Shown here one piece after another: positions 50,518-59,809 of a stretch of 64,000 nucleotides of DNA. The notes below the pieces were generated by a model. That model saw only the letters and a list, made by a program, of their open reading frames with translations. It was not told the origin of the DNA and did no database searches. The position numbers and the translations under genes are program-made. This DNA comes from a virus. The DNA is taken from positions 106,717 to 170,716 of the IMG/VR virus record IMGVR_UViG_3300025876_000006. One strand, given 5' to 3'. How positions within the stretch are numbered: position 1 is the stretch's first letter; every line of letters starts with the position of its first letter.

Positions 50518-53280
50518 ATGGCAAACGAATTAAAATTTAAAAGTAACGTTAATATAACGGGAAACTTAAACTCCGCAAGTTTTTCAATTGATAAATTTGC
50601 CGAAAATGATTTACCAACCGTTGATCTTGTTGACGGTTCACTTATTTACAACTCTGATAGGAATAGTATATTAATTTGGGATATTGTTGAGGGTGAATGG
50701 CAAAACATTCTGCCTTCTCAAGGCAGTGGAACGATTCAAGGAGTAAGTGCAACACAAGATATTAGAGCTACTAATGAAGGTGGCACCATAGCTGGAAATG
50801 CTCGAGGAGAGAACAGCGTTGACCTGCAAACATCTCGAGTTTTAAGCACACAGGTGGCAGCAGCAGCGCGATCTGGTTTATTTGCAGGAAAAGAAAATGC
50901 GATACTTCAAAATTTTGGTCTATCAAATCAAAGCGTAATTATTGGAGGCCAGAAAAATGCCTTAGATTCCGTTAATAACAGTGCAATAGCTGGAGGCCTT
51001 GAAAACTACGTCGGTTACCCTGGAGGAGGTTTATTTGTTGGCGGAGGAACAAAGAACTTTGTTAGAGGAATTGACGGCACAACCAATTGTAATTATGGCG
51101 CAATAATCGGTGGTAATAATAACCTTGTTACAGGAAATAACTCAGTTATATTAGGCGGTTCTCAAAATGAAGCCGATGGTAACAATTCTGTTATATTAAG
51201 TGGAACTGAAAATTTAGCAAACGCGCCATATTCACTAGCATCTGGCAACTTTGCAGATTGTAATGGCTTTATTGGAGCTAGGGTTTTTGCAGATCAAACT
51301 AATGAACCACTCGTTGCAGCACATAATCAAGAGTTTGCTGTTCAAACACAGGAATTTACAATTATGGGTGGCACAAACCCTACAACAGCCAAACTTGGTA
51401 TTGGCACTCAATCCCCAACTCAAACAATAGAAGCACGTGGTAATATTTTATCAACAATCGCTAATGGTACGGAATCCACTTTAATAAGAGAGGGTATTAT
51501 TGAATTAAGAAGAGATACTGGGATTTCTTATATTGACTTTAAGCATGGAGATTATGATTATGATGCTCGTATTTCAAGTTCAATAGATGGCGGATTTAAT
51601 TTAGACGTTGGCGGCGATGGTAATATTATTAATAATGCTTTTGTAATACGGCCTGATGGTAATGTTGGTATTGGAAAAAGTTTGCCAACAAGTAAACTTC
51701 AAATTTTAGATGGTAATATAGCACTGGAAACAACGGGTGGCAGCAGAGGATTTATAACACAAGAATTTACCGGTGATACTGAACTTCTTCCTGGTGAAGG
51801 TATAGGTTTTTGCGGCAGTAGTGCTAGATTACCTAGCGAAGGTGGCACGGGTGGCGCTGATTTATTTGTTAGAGACACTGGTGAAACTCTCGTAAGAAAG
51901 AAATTATTCGCTCTTACTGATGTTCAAATAAAAGGGCAACTTCAAATTGAAGGAGGAAACCCTGGCCTTAATAAAGTTTTAACATGTGATGCTGCAGGCG
52001 TTGCTACATGGGAAGCTTCTGGAGGAATTGGATCATCATTAACAGATTTACAAACAATTTATGTATCTAAAGATGGTAACGATCTAAACGGCGGAACAAA
52101 TATAGGTGAGCCAAAACTTACAATTTCATCAGCTATATCAGCTGCTTTGGTAGAACAAACCGTTGGAGTTCCTGCTTATACTATTCAAGTTCTTGATGAC
52201 GGAATATATGAGGAGGAAATAACGTTAACGCGTTCCTTAAGTTTACACGCTCCTTTTGCTACGATAGTAGGCCAAATTGAACTTGGTGCATTTTCTCGCG
52301 TAAAGGTTGATAAACATTATTGGGGAGCTTCAACTTCAACAGATTTAGTAGTCTTAGGTACAAATGCGTCAGTAGGTGTTGGAATCACCGCTTCTTATGA
52401 AGCTAACTTGATGGATACACGAGGTATTACCGGAGGAGAAGGCAACACTAATTCGACGGCTATAAAACTATCCCAGGTTGGACAGCCAACACAATTCCAT
52501 GTAAAAGTTGACACAATACGTCTTGGAGATCATCGAGGAATAACGATAACAGGAACCGGCACTGATCTGCATACTTTATATTTTAATATTGATACTATTG
52601 AATTATACGCTACTAATGCTAAAGGAATTTTTACAGGATCGACCGATACGTTTGGAGCTCAATATATTGGTACTATTGGAAACATTATAACTAAGAGTGG
52701 AAATAGTCATGCTGGCATATATATGGTTACAACTGCTAATGCTACAGTTAATGTTAAATGTAATGAACTTAGGATATCTGGCAATTCTTATAGAATTTTA
52801 GATTCCTTTAGTGGATCTCCAGACGAAGGCGAGCTATATATTAGTTGTAATAATATAGTCACTGACAATCGAGAAGGAACGCCTGCATATGAAAATTCTA
52901 ATTTAAGTTCTGGAGGAACGCCTGGAACGGCTCTTTCAGGAACTGTTGCTGGAGGTTCAGGTTCAACTGAAATCTTTGTTAATGGTGATGGTTCTACAAG
53001 AATGATTGTTCCAATTGATACTACATGGATGTTCACTACTTTAATTGCGGGAAGGTCTGCAACAGAAAGCGCAGGATATAAAATTGAAGGAGTTATTAAA
53101 AACGACGGAGGTACAACAAGTTTAGTTGGAACTGCGATTAAGACTGTGTTTGGTGAAGATGATCCTGCATGGGATGTAACAGTGAATGCTAATAACACTG
53201 CACTAACATTTCTTGTAACTGGTGACAGCACTGATTCTGTTAACTGGTCTGCAACCGTTAATAAAACAGAAGTTAATTAA
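50518..53280 (+). CDS. tail fibre with YadA-like and beta-helix modules
   Basis: 920 aa. The N-terminal module M-A-N-E-L-K-F-K-S-N-V is paralogous to 47861. YadA-like I-I-G-G-x-x-N repeats lie at about 140-240. A beta domain follows, then at about 510 the start T-I-Y-V-S-K-D-G-N-D of a parallel beta-helix shared with the gene at 31474, and a C-terminal beta domain (I-F-V-N-G-D-G-S-T-R). It is probably another side fibre of the same virion. The stop abuts the ATG of the LRR adhesin at 53281 directly. Confidence 0.75.
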   Translation: MANELKFKSNVNITGNLNSASFSIDKFAENDLPTVDLVDGSLIYNSDRNSILIWDIVEGEWQNILPSQGSGTIQGVSATQDIRATNEGGTIAGNARGENSVDLQTSRVLSTQVAAAARSGLFAGKENAILQNFGLSNQSVIIGGQKNALDSVNNSAIAGGLENYVGYPGGGLFVGGGTKNFVRGIDGTTNCNYGAIIGGNNNLVTGNNSVILGGSQNEADGNNSVILSGTENLANAPYSLASGNFADCNGFIGARVFADQTNEPLVAAHNQEFAVQTQEFTIMGGTNPTTAKLGIGTQSPTQTIEARGNILSTIANGTESTLIREGIIELRRDTGISYIDFKHGDYDYDARISSSIDGGFNLDVGGDGNIINNAFVIRPDGNVGIGKSLPTSKLQILDGNIALETTGGSRGFITQEFTGDTELLPGEGIGFCGSSARLPSEGGTGGADLFVRDTGETLVRKKLFALTDVQIKGQLQIEGGNPGLNKVLTCDAAGVATWEASGGIGSSLTDLQTIYVSKDGNDLNGGTNIGEPKLTISSAISAALVEQTVGVPAYTIQVLDDGIYEEEITLTRSLSLHAPFATIVGQIELGAFSRVKVDKHYWGASTSTDLVVLGTNASVGVGITASYEANLMDTRGITGGEGNTNSTAIKLSQVGQPTQFHVKVDTIRLGDHRGITITGTGTDLHTLYFNIDTIELYATNAKGIFTGSTDTFGAQYIGTIGNIITKSGNSHAGIYMVTTANATVNVKCNELRISGNSYRILDSFSGSPDEGELYISCNNIVTDNREGTPAYENSNLSSGGTPGTALSGTVAGGSGSTEIFVNGDGSTRMIVPIDTTWMFTTLIAGRSATESAGYKIEGVIKNDGGTTSLVGTAIKTVFGEDDPAWDVTVNANNTALTFLVTGDSTDSVNWSATVNKTEVN

Positions 53281-54888
53281 ATGGCAGCATATTTAAAAGG
53301 AGTAGAAACAAATGGTGTTGTCGAGTTTAGTTTAAAAGATGACGCTAAAACTAATACAACTGTCATTAGAAATAACGGTATTATAACAACTATTAGAGCT
53401 GCGGAAATATTAGAAGGCGACGGTTTTACAGCAGATTCTACTGTAAAAAAGTTAATTATAGGATCGGATGTAAAAGAACTTGAAACTAGATGTTTTCAAA
53501 ATTGTGCAGGTCTTACAGGAAGTTTAACTATACCTAATTCGGTTTATACTATTGCCGGCAATGCCTTTCAAAATTGTTCAGGTCTTACAGGAAATTTAAA
53601 TATTCCAAGCAGTGTTAAATACCTAAAAAGAGTTTGCTTTGACGGATGCACTGGTTTTGATGGAACTTTAACTTTTGAAGGTTCTAATATTGATATAATA
53701 AACGAGTATGCTTTTCGCGATTGCACTGGCTTCACTGGTTCATTAACTATCCCAGATAGTGTTACGCGTATTGAAAGAGATGCCTTTAACAATTGCGGTG
53801 GCTTCACTGGCGATTTAGTAATTCCAGATGGTGTTGAGTATCTTGGGGCTAGGTGTTTTCAAAATGCAGGTTTTGATGGAACTTTAACTCTTCCAAGTAC
53901 TTTAAAAGAAATCTACATTTCCGCCTTCTTCGGCACTTCTTATACTGGCGATTTAGTAATTCCAGAAGGCGTAGAATCTATTGGTAATACTTCTTTTAGG
54001 GATTCCGCATTCACTAATAGTTCGCTTACTATACCAAGTACTGTTACATATGTTGGCAACGGAGCATTTCGAAATTCAGGATTCTCTGAGTTATATATTA
54101 ATTGCCCAGCCGCAATTTTTAACAACCCAGGCCCGGTAGAGACTCGTAACACCTTCCTTGACATGTCCAACCTCACCAACATATATGTGGATTATCAATA
54201 TTTTTCAGAATACACTACCGAATTTAGTCAGACTACTGCAAATGTAAGTTTTTATAATTTGCCTTTAACGCCAACAATATTTTATGATAATAACAATATT
54301 GAAATTGGATCTATAACAACAGATATTCCAGCCAACTTCATCGGCGCTGGACAAAACCCTAATATATTTTATATATCAATTGGAACAACATGTACAAGTA
54401 TTGGTGAGAATGCTTTTAGTGACGGTCCTTTAAGCGGAGACTTAATAATTCCTTTAACGGTGACTGATCTTTATGATAATTGTTTTAGAAACTGCTTTAA
54501 TATTACATCATTAACTTTAAATGAGGGTTTAATAAATATAGGTGAAGGCGCGTTTGCATTAAACGAACAATTCACTAATACTGTGGTAACCATTCCAAAT
54601 AGCGTTGAAACTATTGGCATTGGTTCTTTCTATCAATGCACAAACCTTACATCAGTGACTATTGGAACTGGTGTGCAGACTATTGGTCCGGTCGCATTTC
54701 TAGGTTGTTCAAGCTTAACTACATTTAATTGTTATGTAAGTAAGACAATTGTTGATGCTGCCACCCAAATATTAGATAATTGCACATCTTTAACAGAGAT
54801 TCATGTTCGTTCAAGCGATGCTTCATGGACTGCAGGACCTGGGCTTGTTATTGGTAATATAACCGTTGAAGTAATTAAAGATTTATAA
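53281..54888 (+). CDS. BspA-like leucine-rich-repeat adhesin
   Basis: 535 aa. N-terminal attachment segment (E-T-N-G-V-V-E-F) shared with the genes at 54898 and 57067. About twenty BspA/LRR_5-type repeats (F-Q-N-C-x-G-L-T-G-S-L-T-I-P-N) fill residues 60-320 and 350-510. The end I-H-V-R-S-S-D-A-S-W is repeated in the neighbour. BspA LRRs are known in bacterial and parasite surface proteins that bind fibronectin and cells. Here the likely role is receptor binding. It starts immediately after the stop of the preceding fibre. Confidence 0.75.
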   Translation: MAAYLKGVETNGVVEFSLKDDAKTNTTVIRNNGIITTIRAAEILEGDGFTADSTVKKLIIGSDVKELETRCFQNCAGLTGSLTIPNSVYTIAGNAFQNCSGLTGNLNIPSSVKYLKRVCFDGCTGFDGTLTFEGSNIDIINEYAFRDCTGFTGSLTIPDSVTRIERDAFNNCGGFTGDLVIPDGVEYLGARCFQNAGFDGTLTLPSTLKEIYISAFFGTSYTGDLVIPEGVESIGNTSFRDSAFTNSSLTIPSTVTYVGNGAFRNSGFSELYINCPAAIFNNPGPVETRNTFLDMSNLTNIYVDYQYFSEYTTEFSQTTANVSFYNLPLTPTIFYDNNNIEIGSITTDIPANFIGAGQNPNIFYISIGTTCTSIGENAFSDGPLSGDLIIPLTVTDLYDNCFRNCFNITSLTLNEGLINIGEGAFALNEQFTNTVVTIPNSVETIGIGSFYQCTNLTSVTIGTGVQTIGPVAFLGCSSLTTFNCYVSKTIVDAATQILDNCTSLTEIHVRSSDASWTAGPGLVIGNITVEVIKDL

Positions 54889-54897
54889 TATAAAGAA

Positions 54898-56460
54898 ATG
54901 AGTAATCTATTTAGAGGCGAAATAACAAATGGTGTAGCTGAATTTAACTTTGGTGAAGAGCTTAAAGGCGAATTTCCAACAACGGTATTTCTTAATGGTG
55001 TGGTTGATCAAACTTTTTTTGGCGAAGAACACCCTGATGGAGGAGTATTAAATCCGATTGATCATGGTAACGTTGGAGATAAAGTTACATTTGTTATAGG
55101 TAATAAAGTTAAAACTCTTAACAAGATTAATTCTGGAGGAGGAGTTTTTGATTCTGACATTACAATACCAGCTGGTATTCCAGATAGCGTTGAGAATATT
55201 GGGAGTAGTGCTTTTCTTGATTGCTCTTTCTTTTCTGGTTCATTAACAATTCCAGATAGCGTTAAGATTATTGGGGCTGAGTCTTTTAAGGGTTGCTTTG
55301 GCTTCACTGGTTCATTAACAATTCCAGATAGTGTTACAACTATTGGGGATTTTGCTTTTAATGGTTGCTCTGGCTTCACTGGTTCATTAACTATCCCAGA
55401 TAGTGTTACAACTATTGGGCAATTTGCTTTTGCGAGCTGTAACTTTACAGGTTCATTAACAATTCCAGAAGGTGTTACAACTATTAGAGGTTATACGTTT
55501 TATCAATGTAATTTTACAGGTTCATTAATAATCCCAGAAGGTGTTACAACTATTGAGACTGACGCTTTTTTTAATTGCACTGGCTTCACTGGTTCATTAA
55601 CCATTCCGAATAGTGTTACGAGTATTGGGGATTATGCTTTTAATGGTATGTTTGGAATCAATGGCCCATTAACATTACCATCCATACTACCATTGGAACT
55701 AGGCTTAGCTGCATTTGCGGGTACCCCTTTAAACGGCGCCCTTTCATTAACAGGCAACATATCAAAGATAGGCCGATCCGCTTTTAATAATACTGATATT
55801 ACGAGCTTAAATATTGATTCTAATTTTGATATTTCGGCTGTGTTGGGTTATGCATCATTTGAGAATATGGAATTTTGTACTAGTATTAATGTAGATGTTG
55901 CAAATACAACTTTAAAATCAATAAATGGCATTTTATTTAGTGCAGATGAAAGCATTTTGATTCGTTATCCAGAAGGTAAAACCAATACTTCTTATACTAT
56001 TCCTAATAGTGTTACAACAATTGATGCTGGCGCTTTTAATGCTGATTCCGTTGGCGGGGGCCCAACCATTACAGCGTTACCTACAAGCTTAAATATCATT
56101 GGGAATGATGCTTTTGAGAAATCTTCTTTAACGGTAAATAATTTAGTTCTTCCAAATACAGTAACAAGTATTGGTGAAGGAGCTTTTTATAATTGTCATA
56201 GTCTCACTGGTTTGGTAACAATACCGAATAGTGTTACAAGTATTGGAAATTTCGCGTTTTTGCGAAACTTAAATATAACAGGTGTAAATTGCTATATAGA
56301 TAAAAGTATTATTGATGCCGCAGCCGCGGTATTCCAATTTTCAGCAGAGAATACAGCATTTACTATTCATGCTCGTTCAAGTGACGCTTCATGGACGGCT
56401 GGTTCTGGTCAAACTATTGGAGGGCGATTATCTACAGTAATTAAAGATTTACCAGGTTAA
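54898..56460 (+). CDS. BspA-like leucine-rich-repeat adhesin
   Basis: 520 aa. Start M-S-N-L-F-R-G-E-I-T-N-G-V-A-E-F. Tight tandem repeats of F-N-G-C-S-G-F-T-G-S-L-T-I-P-D-S-V-T-T-I-G follow in the middle (95-260), then diverged repeats, and an end similar to 53281-54888 (I-H-A-R-S-S-D-A-S-W). The two genes are paralogues with different repeat numbers, consistent with gene duplication and repeat recombination. Confidence 0.75.
   Translation: MSNLFRGEITNGVAEFNFGEELKGEFPTTVFLNGVVDQTFFGEEHPDGGVLNPIDHGNVGDKVTFVIGNKVKTLNKINSGGGVFDSDITIPAGIPDSVENIGSSAFLDCSFFSGSLTIPDSVKIIGAESFKGCFGFTGSLTIPDSVTTIGDFAFNGCSGFTGSLTIPDSVTTIGQFAFASCNFTGSLTIPEGVTTIRGYTFYQCNFTGSLIIPEGVTTIETDAFFNCTGFTGSLTIPNSVTSIGDYAFNGMFGINGPLTLPSILPLELGLAAFAGTPLNGALSLTGNISKIGRSAFNNTDITSLNIDSNFDISAVLGYASFENMEFCTSINVDVANTTLKSINGILFSADESILIRYPEGKTNTSYTIPNSVTTIDAGAFNADSVGGGPTITALPTSLNIIGNDAFEKSSLTVNNLVLPNTVTSIGEGAFYNCHSLTGLVTIPNSVTSIGNFAFLRNLNITGVNCYIDKSIIDAAAAVFQFSAENTAFTIHARSSDASWTAGSGQTIGGRLSTVIKDLPG
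55230..55640 (+). repeat. tandem LRR-coding repeats
   Basis: Near-identical units of about 66-72 bp containing GGTTCATTAACAATTCCAGA and GTTACAACTATTGG recur in frame about six times. Such arrays can gain or lose units. Confidence 0.8.
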
Positions 56461-56480
56461 TAAAATAAATAAATAATAAT

Positions 56481-57065
56481 ATGAAATATGCTATAACAAG
56501 TTCTTACGATGACGAACCAGAAAAGTTAATTGTAATTGTACAAGATACGCCTTTACCTGAAGAAGATGGTTTGGAATCATATGAAATTTCTGATGAAGAA
56601 GCGACAACAATAGAAAACTCAAATAGTTCTCGATGGTTTATATATGAAGGAGTTTTAAAAAGTCTTCAGGAAATAATTGAAATACAACAAGCTAATATTA
56701 TTTCTAATAAAGTGGCTGAAGTTGGAGTTGAAGCTGGTAAAGAATATCTTAGAGAATTTTTTGCTCGTAAGAGATATCAAGTAGAGGTTGGGGGTATTAC
56801 TGTTAGCGACCTCGATGTTAGAACAGACCGCTTTACCGTTGATCGTATTTACCAATCACGAGTTCTTGCTAAAGAAGACGCTACATTTACTACAGATTGG
56901 AAACTAGGAGATAACAATTTTGTATCATTAGATGCGCCAACGCTTATTAGTATTGCAGATGGAGTAACTCAACATCTTAAAGATTCATTTACTAGAGAAA
57001 AAGAAATTAATGATTTAATTAATAGTGCAGTTACGGTTGAAGACTTACAGGCTATAACGTGGTAA
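56481..57065 (+). CDS. DUF4376-like fibre-accessory protein
   Basis: 194 aa. The C-terminal 95 residues (V-R-T-D-R-F-T-V-D-R-I, D-W-K-L-G-D-N-N-F-V-S-L, I-S-I-A-D-G-V-T-Q-H) match the layout of DUF4376, a domain usual in phage tail-fibre accessory or assembly proteins. The middle has a coiled-coil region. It lies between two LRR adhesins and 1 nt before the next start, so it may help their folding or attachment. Confidence 0.65.
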   Translation: MKYAITSSYDDEPEKLIVIVQDTPLPEEDGLESYEISDEEATTIENSNSSRWFIYEGVLKSLQEIIEIQQANIISNKVAEVGVEAGKEYLREFFARKRYQVEVGGITVSDLDVRTDRFTVDRIYQSRVLAKEDATFTTDWKLGDNNFVSLDAPTLISIADGVTQHLKDSFTREKEINDLINSAVTVEDLQAITW

Positions 57066-57066
57066 T

Positions 57067-59757
57067 ATGAGTAATAGAGTATTTAAAGCAGGGCCTGCTG
57101 TTGATGGCGTATCCGAGCTCAACTTGGGTTATGACACTCTAACGCCTACTATTGTTTTTAATGGAACAGATCATCCTACGATTTATAATGGAGACATTCC
57201 TGCCGATGCGCATAATGAAGGTGTTTCTGGCCCAAATTTCGTAACAAGTTTAATCCTTGGTACTTCTTGTACATCTATAGGCGATAACGCATTTAAATGG
57301 TGTAATAACTTAGCCATGACGAATTTAATTATTCCTGATAGCGTTACATACATTGGCGTAAATGCATTTACTGACAGCCCTTTAATAACAGGAAATATTT
57401 TTATTCCTGATAGCGTTACATTTATTGGTACGGGTTCATTCAACCAATTGGGAATAAATGGATCTATAACTTTAAGTAATAATATAGAAAGTATTGGGCC
57501 TTCTACTTTTTATGGAAATAATACTATAACAGGAGATCTTATTATTCCTGATAGTGTTAAAAATATAGGTTCCTTTGCTTTTCGAAACCCAGCCTTGCCT
57601 GGTCAATCAAAATTACAAAATGAATTAATTTTAGGAAATTCTTTAGAATCTTTGGGTAGCAATGCATTTGCCGGTAGAGGTTGGTCAGGCAATTTAGATA
57701 TACCTGACACAATTACATCTTTGAATGTTAACTGTTTTGGCGAGAATTATTTTTCATCTATTAATATTAATATACCAGCGTTTGGTTTTGGTACCTTTAA
57801 CAACTTAACTTCTCTTAAATATATTAATGTTGGCACCGATCATATTTCTGGATATGACGCTGCATGGAGAGCTAATAACGATATAGCCGCATCAGTTGAA
57901 ATAAGAGATTTAAATAAATTTCATATTACTTGGAATTCGGGTGGAGCTCCGCTTGCAGTAATACCACTATTTAATAATGAAGACTTAACCGCTGAAAGTG
58001 TTAGGTATGAATGGTTATGGGATAGTACAGGCACAACTGTTACGGAAGGTAGTAACCTTCTTTCACCGAAATTTTTAGGAGCAGGAGATGTTATATCAGA
58101 ACATTGGCTTCAAACTACGATTAGCGACCAAACTCCAAGCTATACTGGCTTAACTACTATTGATTTAAATGGATCTGGAGCAGCTGTTAAAAGTTTAGAT
58201 ATAAGTCAAGTTCGATGGCCGCTTAAAAGAATAATATTAGAAGATGTTTCTAATTGGATTCCTGAAGAACCATTTATGAAAGTCAAGATAATAGACGGCT
58301 TTAAAAACTTTACTATTACCAACAATCCTTCTTTAACAGAATTAAAATTTGATTTAAAAGGTGGCGCTGATATTAGGGACAACTCTTCTGCAGATAATGG
58401 CGTAATAAAAATAAGTGGGATGAGCGCTTTAACTGATATATCCTTTTCAAACCCAGTAAAACATTGGGAGGATAAGAGCTATGATGGTTTAGAGGTTAAC
58501 ACTTTTGAAATATCAAATTGTAATGCACTAACTGGAACATTAGATTTACGGCAAATTACAGTAGATGTAAATCCTGCAGATACGCCTACGGCTGCACCGC
58601 CCACACCCCTGACAGAATTTGTAACTATTAGAGATCCTGGTAACACAACTGATACCACCGGTTATGGAGATGTTAGTTATACATATGATATTGGTAAGTA
58701 TGAAATTAGTGAAGGCGACATTGCCACTTATAATGCAGACTCTGCCAATAGTACTCGTCTGATTGTAACAAGCAGCAGAGGTACTAATAAACCAGCTACA
58801 AACATAAGTCGGAATGAAATGGCTCGTTATGTTAACTGGCTTAATACAAGAGAAGGCGAGCAGGCCGCATATAAATTTACTACAAACGGAGTTAATGATA
58901 ATATTGCTCTTTGGAGTAGTGCTGAAGCTTGGCAAACCGACGGCGAAAATCTATTCAGACATAAAGATGCAAAATACTTCTTACCAAGTGAAGATGAGTG
59001 GTATAAAGCAGCTTATTATAAAAGTGGTAGTGCTAACGCTGGTTATTGGTCATATCCAACAGGATCCGATACTGCTCCTGCGATTATACCCTTCTCCTCC
59101 GGAGGTACAGTTGGAGCCGTTTACGGATTTAAATCAAGCCCTGCTGATGTAGATAATTGTGGCAGTCTTAGTCCTTATGGGACTATGGGCCAAGGCGGTA
59201 ATGTATATGAATTGTTAGAGAGTGCTTTTGATGGTATAAATGATTTTGATGATCCGGATGATGTGCGTGTTGCGCGTGGCGGAGGTTATGCAAGTAGCAA
59301 TAACGCCACCACTCTTTTAAAAGGTACCAGAACCTTTATTGAAGCTAATAAAATATACACGGGTGCGGATACCTTCGGTTTTCGTGTCGCAAAAGTATAT
59401 GACAGATTTACTTCAGAGTTTGGAATGAATCTTACCGATAATACTGGAATAACTTACCTAGCTTTAGGCAGCGGATATAATACAAAGCATACTTTAAACT
59501 TAAGAGGTTGTACTAACCTTACTGGTTTTTATTCTTTATATCCAAAGACGCTTACTATATCAGGAGTAAATGATTGGTCTGATTGTAATTTTTCTGAGGG
59601 ACAGATTCTTAATATTGCCGAATTTGTTAAAGGAGATCCTGCAAACTCCGCTTCTGCAAATCAAGTTAAATTGGGAGGCAACCCTATTTGGGTCAGCGGA
59701 TTAACCTCACAAATTATAGCAACCGCATTAGCAAATAACTTCACGTTTGTTGAGTAA
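57067..59757 (+). CDS. adhesin with BspA LRR and FGE/C-lectin-fold domain
   Basis: 896 aa. BspA-like repeats at 40-270 (I-P-D-S-V-T-Y-I-G), a beta linker (270-510), then one FGE-type domain at about 515-780 with W-S-S-A-E-A-W and E-D-E-W-Y-K-A-A-Y, ending in F-G-F-R-V-A-K. The last 110 residues are another LRR-like tail. The 3' end of the FGE domain shares 16 identical bases with the DGR-like region at 43180-43305, though here the codons are not NNC-biased. It is the last gene of the fibre region. Confidence 0.75.
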   Translation: MSNRVFKAGPAVDGVSELNLGYDTLTPTIVFNGTDHPTIYNGDIPADAHNEGVSGPNFVTSLILGTSCTSIGDNAFKWCNNLAMTNLIIPDSVTYIGVNAFTDSPLITGNIFIPDSVTFIGTGSFNQLGINGSITLSNNIESIGPSTFYGNNTITGDLIIPDSVKNIGSFAFRNPALPGQSKLQNELILGNSLESLGSNAFAGRGWSGNLDIPDTITSLNVNCFGENYFSSININIPAFGFGTFNNLTSLKYINVGTDHISGYDAAWRANNDIAASVEIRDLNKFHITWNSGGAPLAVIPLFNNEDLTAESVRYEWLWDSTGTTVTEGSNLLSPKFLGAGDVISEHWLQTTISDQTPSYTGLTTIDLNGSGAAVKSLDISQVRWPLKRIILEDVSNWIPEEPFMKVKIIDGFKNFTITNNPSLTELKFDLKGGADIRDNSSADNGVIKISGMSALTDISFSNPVKHWEDKSYDGLEVNTFEISNCNALTGTLDLRQITVDVNPADTPTAAPPTPLTEFVTIRDPGNTTDTTGYGDVSYTYDIGKYEISEGDIATYNADSANSTRLIVTSSRGTNKPATNISRNEMARYVNWLNTREGEQAAYKFTTNGVNDNIALWSSAEAWQTDGENLFRHKDAKYFLPSEDEWYKAAYYKSGSANAGYWSYPTGSDTAPAIIPFSSGGTVGAVYGFKSSPADVDNCGSLSPYGTMGQGGNVYELLESAFDGINDFDDPDDVRVARGGGYASSNNATTLLKGTRTFIEANKIYTGADTFGFRVAKVYDRFTSEFGMNLTDNTGITYLALGSGYNTKHTLNLRGCTNLTGFYSLYPKTLTISGVNDWSDCNFSEGQILNIAEFVKGDPANSASANQVKLGGNPIWVSGLTSQIIATALANNFTFVE

Positions 59758-59774
59758 ATATAGTCATTTTATTA

Positions 59775-59803
59775 TTTACAAATGCTAGTTTATGTGATAT
59801 AAT
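59775..59803 (+). promoter_or_regulatory. early promoter, leaderless for uvdE
   Basis: TTTACA 59775-59780, TATAAT 59798-59803, spacer 17 nt. The ATG at 59810 is 6 nt after the -10 box, at the expected transcription start. Confidence 0.8.
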
Positions 59804-59809
59804 AGTCAT

